From Catonia carolina (lineage: Eukaryota; Arthropoda; Insecta; Hemiptera; Achilidae): a stretch of DNA of 64,000 bases. This document shows positions 21,001-31,060 of the stretch, one piece after another (within the stretch, counting starts at the first letter, position 1; the number at the start of each line of letters is the position of its first letter). The notes beneath the pieces are model-generated. The model saw only the letters and a program-made list of their open reading frames with translations. It had not been told where the DNA came from and did not search any database. The stretch is taken from assembly GCA_035578175.1 (NCBI GenBank), contig JAQMRL010000003.1:54358672-54422671 (forward strand). The letters run 5' to 3'. The translations under genes and the position numbers were made by a program.

Positions 21001-23433
21001 GTCGGCTGTTTTAAATACGCCGTGATGCGGAATTATGTATTCAGCGATAGAAGAAGCAGGCGACATGTGGTTGAGAGTAAGATACTCACGCATGAAATCG
21101 TGGTATTTTTGTTGAACTGCAGGCTGCTGAGAAATTTTAACAGTAAATTTTGTAGCAGCACGACTTGCGACATGACGATTAGAAGACAACGATACAGAAT
21201 TGTTTTTGAACGGAAGCGCAACAATATAACGTCCGTTACTATCACGAGTGGTGGTTTCGGAGAATAACTTTTCACAGTAGTCATCTTCCGGATTGGTAGC
21301 AGGGGGAGCGAAGATTTCTTCCGACTCCCAGAAGCGCTGCATAGTTTGAGACAGCGTATCGACAGAAGTGAGTAACGAGCTAGGTGGTTGGTTATTTGAA
21401 ACCATAGAAAGTGCTGGTAATTTACCAAAAATTACCCAACCGAAAACTGTAGAAATGGCAGAAGGACTGCCTTTGATTATGGAATTATTGTGTTGAATAA
21501 TTAGATCAGGAAACACTTCGGCGCCCAGTAAAATGTCTACAGGGGCGGAGTGGATAAATTCAGGATCAGCAAGAATTTTGCCGGAGTGCAGCTGTAAAAC
21601 TTCGTGAGAAATGCAGACAGATGGTAAATTGTTAGTAATTTTAGGAATTACTAGCGCAGTGGTATCGAGACGAAAATCGCTGTTTTGTTTAGAAGCGATG
21701 GTAATCTGAGAAGTGCCTTGTATTTGAGTAGTGGCAGCTGATATGCCTAACAAGTTTTGACGACACGGAATTGTTTTTGCGCCAATTTGCTCTGCGGCGC
21801 GAGATGTTATTAAGTTCACTTCAGAACCGCAGTCAAGTACAGCGCGGAAAGCGTGAAAGTTGCCAAATTGAGTTTGCAACAGCACTGTAGCAGTACCTAG
21901 CAAAACCTTTTGTGAACCAGTGCGACACGATAGCGAATTGCTGTTGGAAGAATCAGAAATAGGCACGGTATTTTCAGCAGCGGTACTTAAATGCGCGCTA
22001 CTGGGTGTAGATAGTCCTACAGAAGGATGTCTATTAACAACGTTATTGTTAGAGGAATCGCAACCAGAAGAATTAACAACGGGAGAAGTTGTATTACGAT
22101 TAGAGTTAGTAGTAATTGATTTGTAATTAAAATTACTTGACGCAGAATTACGAGTGGTAGAATCGACTGGAGTAGAGGATTCGTGCAACAGTGTGTGATG
22201 ATTAGTAGAACCACATAAACGACAAGACTTGATAGATTTACAGTCTTTGCGAGAGTGTTTTCCTAAGCAGGCAAAACATTTACGAAGCTGAAACACTTGT
22301 TTGTGCCGTTCTTCAACGGACATGGCGAGAAACTCGGTACAATTGAAAATGTTGTGATTAATAGAGCCACAAAACGGACATTTGTATAGCGGTTCACTAT
22401 TTGAATTAGCAAGATTACTACCTAATAAAACCGAATGCTGTTTTTTAGGCGTTGTAGGAGACATTGGTTGTTTACGGAACACCGGTCTGTGACTAGCCGG
22501 TTTATCGACGTTGGATTTGCTAGTATAAGAAGAACTAGCGTTATCTGTAGGTTGAGATGAATTCGAGAGCTCGAAAGCATGCATCTTAGCGGTAACGAAT
22601 GACATTAAGGCCTCGTATGTAGGCACGGCTGAATTAGGATTTGAATCCTCGAACGCTTGCTTTGTTACAGGATCCAAATTAGAATAGGCTATCTCAAAAA
22701 GTAAATATTCAAGTAAATTTATATTTAGCAGACGTAAGGCTCCGATTGATGATTCGTGGATATTAAGAAAACCTTTTAACGATTGATAGGACGGAGTGTC
22801 AGATTTAACGAAATTGAATATCTGATTTAAGTGAACATTTGCTATGCGCCTTGAGTTGGAGTAGCGCTCAACAATTAAATTGTACGCTAACGTATAATTT
22901 TCAAGCGAGAGAGGCAGGTGTTCTATTAGACGCAGTGGTTCACCGACTAATGAGCACCTCAAATAATGAAGTTTTTGAACAAATGATAACTCAGAATTAT
23001 TGTGAATTAAATCATTGAACAAGCTGATGAAATTCTGGAATTTTGCAACATCTCCGTCGAATGAAGGTAGGCGAATTCGAGGTAATTGTATTAATTGCGA
23101 ATTAGAAGACTTGACTTGATTTGGTAAAACGATTGTATTGTCCAGAGATTCAATTAATTTCTGGGCGCGATCAATTAACTGGAAATAATGAGTTTCGAAA
23201 GCAGTGCGTTCTGATTCGAAATCTGCTTCGGGTTGAAGTAATTCGATGTTCGTTTGTATTTGTTCAAAGTCACACCAGAGGTCTAAGAATTTGTCAAGTC
23301 GTAATTTGACTTGGTTAACTTCAACGTCAGATTGAAGAAAATTATTAAAACGAGAAAGATGATTATTAACAACGTTGCGTTTTTTGATTAAAGATTGTAA
23401 ATCGTCCATGTTGAAAATAATGAACGAAGACAA
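18076..23433 (-). CDS. BEL/Pao retrotransposon Gag-Pol polyprotein
   Basis: Uninterrupted 1,785-residue frame. Order seen: a Gag-like N-terminal region; Cys-rich knuckles from residue 352 (CPFCGSINHNIFNC) and about 381-412; an aspartic protease with its active-site Asp at 534 in LDCGSE; reverse transcriptase with Asp 863 (CSDIKM) and the YVDD box at 939-942; RNase H region; integrase zinc finger ending HRCVRC near 1455; integrase core Asp 1490, Asp 1556 and Glu 1608; and a C-terminal domain typical of arthropod Pao elements. No env frame. A Met nine residues in (MDDLQSL...) is an equally good start. DCGS replaces the more usual DSGS/DTG at the protease site. No stops or frameshifts are seen, so it is probably recent and possibly active. 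Confidence 0.95.
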   Translation of the reverse strand: MSSFIIFNMDDLQSLIKKRNVVNNHLSRFNNFLQSDVEVNQVKLRLDKFLDLWCDFEQIQTNIELLQPEADFESERTAFETHYFQLIDRAQKLIESLDNTIVLPNQVKSSNSQLIQLPRIRLPSFDGDVAKFQNFISLFNDLIHNNSELSFVQKLHYLRCSLVGEPLRLIEHLPLSLENYTLAYNLIVERYSNSRRIANVHLNQIFNFVKSDTPSYQSLKGFLNIHESSIGALRLLNINLLEYLLFEIAYSNLDPVTKQAFEDSNPNSAVPTYEALMSFVTAKMHAFELSNSSQPTDNASSSYTSKSNVDKPASHRPVFRKQPMSPTTPKKQHSVLLGSNLANSNSEPLYKCPFCGSINHNIFNCTEFLAMSVEERHKQVFQLRKCFACLGKHSRKDCKSIKSCRLCGSTNHHTLLHESSTPVDSTTRNSASSNFNYKSITTNSNRNTTSPVVNSSGCDSSNNNVVNRHPSVGLSTPSSAHLSTAAENTVPISDSSNSNSLSCRTGSQKVLLGTATVLLQTQFGNFHAFRAVLDCGSEVNLITSRAAEQIGAKTIPCRQNLLGISAATTQIQGTSQITIASKQNSDFRLDTTALVIPKITNNLPSVCISHEVLQLHSGKILADPEFIHSAPVDILLGAEVFPDLIIQHNNSIIKGSPSAISTVFGWVIFGKLPALSMVSNNQPPSSLLTSVDTLSQTMQRFWESEEIFAPPATNPEDDYCEKLFSETTTRDSNGRYIVALPFKNNSVSLSSNRHVASRAATKFTVKISQQPAVQQKYHDFMREYLTLNHMSPASSIAEYIIPHHGVFKTADPNGKIRVVFNASFSDLHGNSLNSQLLPGPKLQKDICNILTTFRKHPIVVCSDIKMMYRQILVRPEDRFHQHIFYCSDSNSTPQEFELNTVTYGVKPSAYLAQRTLLQLVEDEGSSFPLASEAVRSSTYVDDILTGASDFKEAELLVDQLIELLALGGFQLRKWSSNHPDLLQRFPHDHLENPICFSDETSSIKILGLQWNPTSDSFSYHVTPFDSTVTKRTVLSYLAKIFDPLGFLTPVTFWVKHFLKQLWNNNLQWDDQLPPIFDHAWRKFSTDLSALQDFRLPRLISVNGAEYRILGFCDASEKGYAACVYLHVQTNTFSDMFLLKAKSRVSPLKNVTIPRLELCAALLLSRLISSVSDFANSISCCDMRLFTDASIVLAWLQTPQHRLKMFIANRVQQILSLTDLNSWSHISTDQNPADVASRGANCTDLINHSLWWQGPPIYRALSTEWPTINIPSVSTDKLDLRQEKICLAVSTDPSFPDEILLKFSSFSRLTRILAYVLRFVKKLKTPSVVFSSFLTSSEICAATNVCVKLTQLRYFSDDINAVSKGKIPSKSLVSLSPLLNDHGILTVGGRLCRSALSTTAQHPILLPKHSHLTNLICDYYHQLSLHSGPRTTQALIVQQFWILSARTVIRQRIHRCVRCIRYNGRPSQPMMSTLPSSRVTASRAFSSTGVDYAGPFFVKTSRLRKSSLSKGYLCVFVCMSTKAVHLEFVSDLSTDAFLAALDRFVSRRGLPSDIYSDNGTNFVGAKNKFVEIYNLLRRSSPAIGSHLAALKITWHFNPPSAPNFGGLWEAAVKSAKHCLLRLIGDKPLLFEEYITLFARIEAVLNSRPLFQFSSDPNEERCMLTPGHFLIGSSLLQPPEHSTIDQLQPASRWHQVKVLVKSFWKQWSLNYLHTLTQRNKWTRARDNLQIGRVVIVQNLDTAPASWPLGTVTDVFPGRDRTVRTAEVRTIHGTYIRPVSKLIVLPDN

Positions 23434-24017
23434 CGAGCGAAAAACAAATAATAGAATGTAAACAAAACACAGCTGTTTATTGAATCTAGGTTAGTTGCAA
23501 CTATGATGTATACGTTGCAGACGACGCAAGTGAAGTGATTCTCTCAGCGCTAGCAGTAACGACGGACAGCACGAGAGAGAGCGAATGAGAGAGAGGGCAC
23601 GCATGCGCTGTAAGCTGCGTGAACCAGTTAACAAGAACGAAGGAAAAAATGGCGACTCTAGCCAAATTCTGGCCGTGTCGAAAGATATAGCACTGAACCG
23701 ATCTACTGTGACGTCAGCATAGCGTTGGTTGCAACTTGTATTGAATGAACGCGTCACAACACTGATAATGCGTTGCATTTGTTATGCAACTTACCCCGTA
23801 TTTTTTAACTGAATAAATGAAATTGTTTTTAATATTAATATTTTTATTAATGTTTTTATTAATATATTGAACACATGTAAGACATGAAACACAATAAACG
23901 ACACGATGAATGCAATGTAACACCATGTAACAACGAATTAAACAAAATACTGAAATTGTTGACGATTGAAAAAATTAAGACAATAGACTGTATTTCCAAA
24001 TATGCACTGATAAATAT
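23434..24017 (-). other. BEL/Pao 5' leader
   Basis: Non-coding leader between the 5' LTR (right) and the Gag start, about 0.6 kb. Short frames only. Confidence 0.6.
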
Positions 24018-24035
24018 CCTGCCCGGGACGGACCA
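24018..24035 (-). promoter_or_regulatory. Candidate primer-binding site
   Basis: Two bases inside the 5' LTR the minus strand reads TGGTCCGTCCCGGGCAGG. It begins TGG, complementary to a tRNA CCA end, in the right place for a primer-binding site. I could not assign the primer tRNA. Confidence 0.5.
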
Positions 24036-24037
24036 AA

Positions 24038-24846
24038 TGTTAGAGCCTTGATGGCAGGAGTTTTGAAAATAACCCAAAATAAATTGGATAAAACGAGTTA
24101 AGCGGTAAGCCGACTTGTAACTGTAGGACATCAATCCACTATCAACGACTAATGGCAGATTAATGTAAACTGAAGCATAAACGACTTATTCCGGAGGACC
24201 TAGTTTCATTTAATGGCGCCAGAAACCAACGGCGGAACGACTGAATAAGCAAGATACAACGATGGAAAGTACACTGAGGGAGACAAAGGAAAACGATAAG
24301 TAACTGCTGGAACAGCAGGACATCACTGGTCAACTCAAACACAAAATTAGAAAGCGTACAACAAAATAGACTAATTCGCTTACCTGTTGAATGGCCTGAA
24401 GTGTAGAAACGGCGTCCACGCGACACGTGTCCGGGGTTCGATTCACACTGTAACTTTAATGTTTGATACGAAAACAAGAACAATTGTAAATGATTATAAA
24501 TTACACACATAAGCAAAATCACACTTAAAATGATGTATGGTACATCAGAAACGAACGAAGCATAACGACAATTGCAGAAGCGACGCCATAGGATGGCCGG
24601 CGCAGAGAAGGCACGAACAGTCTACATGCCGCAGAATCCAACCAGTGAGTGAGTTGACCGGGAAGAATGGAATGTGAGTAGTGGGAGAATAATTACGTCA
24701 TGAACTGAGATCACCATCGGAAATCAAGACAAGTATACAGACAGAGGCGGGAAAAAGGTTATTAATACAAAATCAGTGTATTTAACGACGATAATAATTA
24801 GCGGGGAAATATGAATTACTTAACGGGGGTGCGATTGGCCTTAACA
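24038..24846 (-). repeat. BEL/Pao 5' LTR (809 bp)
   Basis: Direct repeat of 16612-17420, offset 7,426 bases, same termini. Followed by the GAGAC duplication at 24847-24851. Confidence 0.93.
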
Positions 24847-25779
24847 GAGACTATGAACGTTCGGGACGTCCAAAAACTGCAACTACCAACGAAAACATCG
24901 CCAAAGTTCACCAAATGGTGCTAGACGACTGCCGAATCAAAGTGAGAGAGACAGCAGAGGTTATAAACATGTCAAAAGCACGTGTTTGTCACATATTAAA
25001 TCAAAATTTAGGCATGAGAAGCTGTCCGTACGTTGGGTGCCGCGTTTGCTCACGTTAGACCAAAAACATGTTCGAATGAACATTTCCAACGCTCTGTTGG
25101 CGCAATAAATCCGAGTTTTGGCGCCGATTAATTACAGTAGATGAAACTTGGATACACCATTATACGCCTGAAGTAAAAGTACAGTCCAAACAGTGGACTG
25201 CAAAGGAGGAACTGGCTCCAAAAAAAGCAAAAACTGTTTTTTCGGCTGGGAAAGTGATGGCGACTGTTTTTTTAAGATAGTCATGGAGTTATTTTAATTA
25301 TCTAAAAAAGGAAAAACCATTACAGAAGCATACTCCGCATCATGGCTTGACAAGCTAAAGGCAGAATTTGTGGAAAAACGGCCACATTTGCAGAAATAGA
25401 AAATCCTGTTTCACCAAGACAACGCACCATCTCACACCTCAGCGGTTCCCATGACGAAAATCCACAAATTACGTTTTGAACTGCTTGATCAACCGCCTTA
25501 CTCACCAGATCTATCCCTAAGCAACTTCTTTTTGTTCTCTCATCTAACAATTGCGCTCGGAGGACAGAGGTTTTCGTCAAATGAAGAGGCAATCACCTTC
25601 GTGAACAACTTTTTTGCAGAGAAAAATGCCGAGTACTATTTGGGCGGGTTAAAGAGATGGGAGCATCGCTGGGAGAAGTGTGTAAAGTTACAAGAAGACT
25701 ATGTTGAAAAATAAAAAAAAAATTTCAGAAAAAATGTCTTTTATCTTTGTTAGGTCGGAAACTTTTCAGACCACCCTCG
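24847..25779 (+). mobile_element. mariner element, right part (degenerate transposase)
   Basis: Resumes the mariner frame after the GAGAC duplication: YERSGRPKTATTNENIAKVH, VRETAEVINMSKARVCHILN, then after frame changes TVDETWIHHYTPE (first catalytic Asp), HQDNAPSHTS (second) and PPYSPDLSLSNFFLF (third), ending with stop near 25714. Several in-frame stops and shifts make it dead. The right terminal repeat GGTCGGAAACTTTTCAGACC...CCTCG ends at 25779 before TA and pairs with the left end at 16264. Confidence 0.92.
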
Positions 25780-25781
25780 TA

Positions 25782-27265
25782 TTTAGGATTAGGAGGATTC
25801 TATTGTATGTATTAAATGACTATTTTAACCTAGTTAAAAACTCCATTAGGAGAAACCAAGTGTAATTACAGTTAATTTTTTTTATCGATAAAATATATTT
25901 GGTTAGTTGATATGTAACGTTCACTTTTGATAAAGGTACTGAGTATTAAATCACATTGAAGCGTAATTGTTGCAATCATTATTAAAAGTTTACATTGTGA
26001 TCATGTCAGTTGTACATATAATGTTAAAAATTAATTATTAATTCAGTAGTAAACGTGACCATGCATAATGGAATTTTACTATAGCCTACACATTATAACT
26101 ACGAAAATCTCCCATTGTGTTATTAGCGTTGGTAAAAATATTAATTTAATAATGATTTAAATTTATTTATTTTCCTTCTGGATCCAGAAATATTACACTA
26201 TCTTATTTATTTAATAGTTTTCTAGAAATGTTATGTAACCCCTTAGATGTGAACTAAAAGTTTTTTATAAAATAATTTTCTTTAAAACCTACCCCATTCT
26301 GGATAACTATTATCTAATAATTTAGTTTAGTAATCGTATCTGTAGTAAATCTTTGAAGTACCGTGTTATTTAAAAAAATAGTTATTTTTATTTTCTACAG
26401 TAATTAGGAGTTTAGGAAAAATAACATCTCATTCTTTAAAAATAAAAAAGTTAACTGGAATTGGTTCGTCAAAAAAAACCTTATCTTTGTAAATATACAT
26501 AGAAAAATAATTTACATAGATATTATTTTCTTTTGTAAAATATGAGAAATTATTTCCTTGTATTGTTATAATACTTATATGATTCTAGAAGTTTTTCTAA
26601 GTATGTGCAGTAAAAATATTATAAATTTCACCAACCTTTTCTGCTACCTTCTATGATAAAATATAATTAACGAACAACTGTCTGCTAAATATTTTTAGTA
26701 AAATTATTGTGACTGTGAATCTGGGTTGCAGATTAGCATTTCCTGCATCTTTTTAATCCAGTCTTATATGGGATTCACAGTTGTGCAACATAGGCCAGTG
26801 TGAACATGAATCAGAATAAGATAGCGACTCTCACTGCTACACACTAGTTATTTGGTTCATTTCAGCGATGATTTTTGTTTTTAATTTTATATACATGTTG
26901 TGGAGTACGAATTTAACTTTACAGTTTATACAGAAGATTTATTCCTATCATTGTTTGTGGGATGTATCTATGGCATGATTGGAAACAATACGTGCATTGA
27001 ATGGATAGTTTCAAACACTAAAAGATTAACAGTGTAAAGATGGGAAAAAATTCTTAACCCTATGTCATCTTTCCCTTTTAAAAAACTTGTAGGATTATTT
27101 CCTCCATGAAAAAATTTACAAATGTGATCTCGTAGTTGTCTTTTATTGGGCTTATTGCTATTACTAAATACTATACATTAAAGAGTTAAGGAAATTCCAC
27201 AGAGAGTAACTTCCTCCTTAATTTTTCACTAAGGACTGAATTGCAATTTTTATTATATATTATTA
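25782..27265. other. PRADC1-like intron, no gene seen
   Basis: AT-rich sequence; no recognisable coding content or repeat family. Confidence 0.5.
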
Positions 27266-27461
27266 CTAGCACGGCCCGCGTGGCTTTGCACGTGAACCAT
27301 GCGTAGGACCTAATCAATTTTTTAAAATAAATATGTAACAGAAATTGTCTAGCTGCTAGATTGACTGTATATATACTTCAACTTACACACACACGTTTTG
27401 ATAAATTCGCCCGCATACGTGTCTCTCATTCATCTCCCCTTTCAACTACTACTTAAACTAT

Positions 27462-27516
<55 letters not shown>

Positions 27517-27764
27517 TATGTACATATGTTCTCTCGTCATCATCAAACCCCTTCATCTACTTCAACAGCAATACTTATTCACATGTACACGTGCACACAC
27601 ACGCATCCATATTTATGAAAATCTTCATTAGAGCCCTTAAAATAAAATGTTGCTGTGAATATAAATACGAATATGGTGTAAAAAGTTCATGAAAATCCGT
27701 TAAATAGTTTTGGAGATAGCCTGCACAAAAAAATCATACTTTATCTTTATAATATTAGTATAAT
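27266..27764 (-). mobile_element. Helitron-like non-autonomous element
   Basis: On the minus strand it starts near TTATACTAATATTATAAAGA and ends ...GCCACGCGGGCCGTGCTAG before T. A degenerate terminal hairpin (CACGTG.../GCGTG) lies before the CTAG end. The 5' TC is altered, so the right edge is approximate. Encloses the (CA)n tract at 27466-27512. Confidence 0.65.
27466..27512. repeat. (CA)n microsatellite
   Basis: About 23 CA units without interruption. Confidence 0.95.
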
Positions 27765-28479
27765 TAACAGTACAGTATTACATTTCAGTTTTACTTTTAC
27801 TGAATGTGGGTAAAAAGGTAATATGTTCTTGCATTTTAATTGTACATGGAGGGAAAATTGTATAAGTATACTGAAATATATTTCCACCAGATAGATACTA
27901 TGGACAATCTTGTACAACAGACTCGACCCTGCCCCAGTAGTGTCCATTATTTAAGGGTTTACTGTGTCAATAATTTACAATTTTGCATTTAGTTAATTTA
28001 TTATTTGATTTGTTAATGTTATTCTACGTATCCATTATTATTCATCCTAATAATTTTCAAAACAAAATGAAAATAAGTAAATGAATTTAAACAGAATTAA
28101 ACAAAAGTTAATAGTTACGGAATTCAGTGGTAAACGCATGTTTCAGATTGTAGACCGATGCATGTGGTAGAAAATTAATAGAAGTAAAGGAAATTTTAAC
28201 ATACTTCCTACATTACCTATGGTGCTGTCATGCTCTCTGAATTGGACTAATTCTATTATATTATTTTATTGATTCATGTAGTGATTCATTTATAAGTGTC
28301 TAATGTTTTGTTGAAATGATTTGGTAATTTATCAACACCAATGCAATATTAATCAGGTACAGAACTTGTATATAGAAAAGAAAAATATAACCTATGTTTT
28401 ATCATGAGTAAATCATGTAAAACAAAAATCACTCTCTCTAGAACTTAAATGTACAGTAAATCAGTAATTGATGCTAAAT

Positions 28480-29175
28480 AGGCTCTGTAGAAAAAGTGCT
28501 TGAAATAAAAGTTAGACTTTTTATTGTGCATAAGTTTGATTATACACAATTTTGTCATAAAATGAATACTAAGGTTGCAACCTTAAAAATCACATTTTTA
28601 TTCAGATTTTGGTGAGCAAAATACACAAAATCACTATTTGACGTTAAACTAAGCATTGCTGAAAAAATATTTGAAATAAAAGTTGCAGGTTTTTAAATTT
28701 CTACAAATTCAATTATGTTCAATTTTGCCCAAAAATACATATTAAGGCCTCAATCTTTAAAACCATATTTTTACCATGAGAGCACAACTTCCTCAAGAAT
28801 TTCAGCAGTCATGGTGCTTACCCTATTTTGTAGAGTATAAGAAAATTAGTAAATGAGGCAACTTTTTTAAATTGTAAGAGTAGTTTAGAAAATTGCAAAA
28901 TCACAAATAAACTACTTCTTTAGGTTGACTGATTGTGAAGAAAATTTTTGTGTTGCATTCCCTAGTGGTACCTAATGTAAGTTCCATGTTTTAACTTTGT
29001 ACACTAGTATGTTCTTAAAATATTTTTTTCGCGTGTACAACAATCGCTAAAAACATGTTTTTAGAGTTCAGGGGGCCTGAAAACATGTATTTCCAGTGAA
29101 AACTTGATTTTGAAAAATTGACTAGAAAACAATATTTTCCTTCTCTTATATATTCATATAGGATAAGAGAAAGGA
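28480..29175 (-). repeat. R1 repeat copy 2
   Basis: Minus-strand member: CTAAACTAAGC-type subrepeats, CAAGAATTTCAGCAGTCATGG, GTAAATGAGGCAAC, GTTGACTGATTGTGAAGAAA and finally CTTCTCTTATATATTCATAT, in the reverse order of 3574-4480. Ends about 110 bases before the PRADC1-like terminal exon. Confidence 0.8.
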
Positions 29176-29284
29176 AAAGATATATAAAATTTGTGAAGGC
29201 TTTTGGATAAATTCCCTTGTTTAAAATATTGTGCAACTGGCTTATTGTTCAATCAGATAATTACTATTTATGTATTTATTCCAG

Positions 29285-29405
29285 GCATATAATAAGGTCT
29301 ACATTAAGAGAATTGGATATGAACTACGCTGTTGTAAATATTCCGTTAAATATGACGTTTATACCATTTCATGAGATGAATCAACCACCTTGGATTGTTT
29401 GGTGA
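29285..29405 (+). CDS. PRADC1: PRADC1-like, terminal exon with stop
   Basis: The acceptor is TTATTCCAG ending at 29284. The frame completes G-H and reads IIRSTLRELDMNYAVVNIPL, then ends ...NQPPWIVW with a TGA stop at 29403-29405. The short tail ending PPW.(V/F)W is diagnostic of PRADC1 proteins. NMT is a second possible N-glycosylation sequon. An ATTAAA at 29412-29417 could serve as a poly(A) signal but lies so close to the stop that I do not call it. The intron before this exon is 14.6 kb, mostly transposon. Confidence 0.9.
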
Positions 29406-29775
29406 TGTATTATTAAATATATTAAGTAATTGGCATTTCATTTCCTTTAAAAATTAACAGTTGTTTCAAAAGAAATATCACTCAGGTTTTTTTTAATTTG
29501 TTATGAAGTACACTAGGGTAAAAATAAGTTGAACCGTTGAGATTCACATCATTGTACAGAAATTAACAATTACTTTAGTATGTAATGATCTGTAACTAGT
29601 TTTGGAACCAGTCGTAGGAGATTAACTAGATTTGGACCAGGTACAACCTTGTGCTATTAACAGAAAAAATGGTGGAGTTTGCAGGTCGGCAGATAGGCTC
29701 TTGCTTACCAAAATTTTGATTTTTGAATTGAAGCTTTTTATGACGGTGTTTTTCTGCTGATTTTAAAAACATGTA

Positions 29776-30502
29776 CAGTAAAACCCCGCCAACCGTAACG
29801 TGGCTTAACCAAAACGCACCCAATTTTTTTCTAAAATTAGGTAATTCTTGTAATGTATTTCAATACTGCATTTACACAGTACTGAATTTAAAGAAGTAGA
29901 ATTGTTAAGGTACAGAACAGTGTCAAATAAAATAACTTATGAAAATAAGGTATCAATATTTTTGGAATTCGTTTTTTAGCTGGCCCATTGGAGTAGTGGT
30001 TATCGCTACTGGCTTCTGTACCTGAGTCCCGGGTTCGATTCCCATTCAGGTCTGGTATTTTTTCATCACTCATCATCATCTATCATCTTCTCACTGTCTG
30101 TATTAGCATTAATTATAAAACAGTCAGATAAAAAAAAATTCCTTTTTGTAATTTCTTTTACATTGTCTTATGTTTTGTTGAACAGTGTGATGAATCTTCA
30201 CCATCAGACGTACTTCTAATAAACGATGGCTTGATATTGCCACTAAAAACGTTTTCATCAAAAATCTCAGGCTATTTTAAAAAACTGTAAATACTATACT
30301 TAAATTAAAATAAGATTCTTTTGTTCTTTTAAAATTGCTGTATTTTCATTTACACATACTAATAAACAATCATAAAAATATTGTATACTCACTTGTACTT
30401 TAAACTTAAAAATATATGTCTTCTTTAAGGCGTGTTTTCCAAAATTTTGCATATCCGAAATCAGGTTCGTCTCCTACATTTCGGTTAAGTGAGGTTTTAC
30501 TG
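29776..30502. mobile_element. pogo-like non-autonomous TIR element
   Basis: Termini CAGTAAAACCCCGCCAACCG and, reversed, CAGTAAAACCTCACTTAACC, each next to TA (29774-29775, 30503-30504), as in pogo/Tigger elements. It carries a SINE (29977-30136) and no transposase. Confidence 0.75.
29977..30136 (+). mobile_element. tRNA-derived SINE (SINE-2) inside the pogo-like element
   Basis: Head with GGAGTAGTGGTTATCGC (A-box region), B-box GGTTCGATTCC, then CAGGTCTGGTATTTTTTC and a body ending in an A run. Flanked by AATTC(G/C)TTTTT at 29966-29976 and 30137-30147. Not a tRNA gene: no closing acceptor stem. Confidence 0.75.
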
Positions 30503-30799
30503 TAGTGTTGTAAAGTTTCTGTGTCTTTTATGAAGGGATTTATTTATTAGATAAGGACTTGTAAAACTCACCCACTATATAACAACTAAGCATATATAAA
30601 TCTATGAATGCATAAGCAAAATCTTGTCGACCCAAAATAAAAATTCCTAAAGGTGTCTCTGAACTAAAACCAAAACTACCAAAACTACCTGGTACATTCT
30701 GTATCAAAAACAAGTTACCAATACATTTGCATTTTGGTTTACAGTTGGACTAGTAACCAATATAACAGTAATATTAACCAAACCAGTCTACTACGTTCA

Positions 30800-31060
30800 A
30801 ATTTAGAACTACGATACTGTTCTGTTCCTAGTACTCGCTTGTATAGAGTCCAAAATATCAGTCTCCTATAATTTGCCCCATTACTACTTGTTCAGATGAA
30901 TAATAAAAATAATATACATAATAAAAAAATATAATACTAATCTTGCTTTGCTTAGTTGGTATTATTTGTGTATTGGTACTAATTCATAATTACCAATCAG
31001 TACTCGCGACAAATCATACCAAGAACGGAAAACTTGTTCCAATCAAAGATTAGTTTATTC
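30800..31060. repeat. Dispersed repeat R2, copy 2
   Basis: Shares ordered blocks with 12955-13195 (AATATCAGTCTCCTATAATT, TTAGTTGGTATTATTTGTGT, CAGTACTCGCG). Confidence 0.55.

Noticed and set aside
27466..27512. CRISPR-like or telomeric array
   Set aside because: Simple (CA)n microsatellite; no array of spaced direct repeats exists anywhere in the window.
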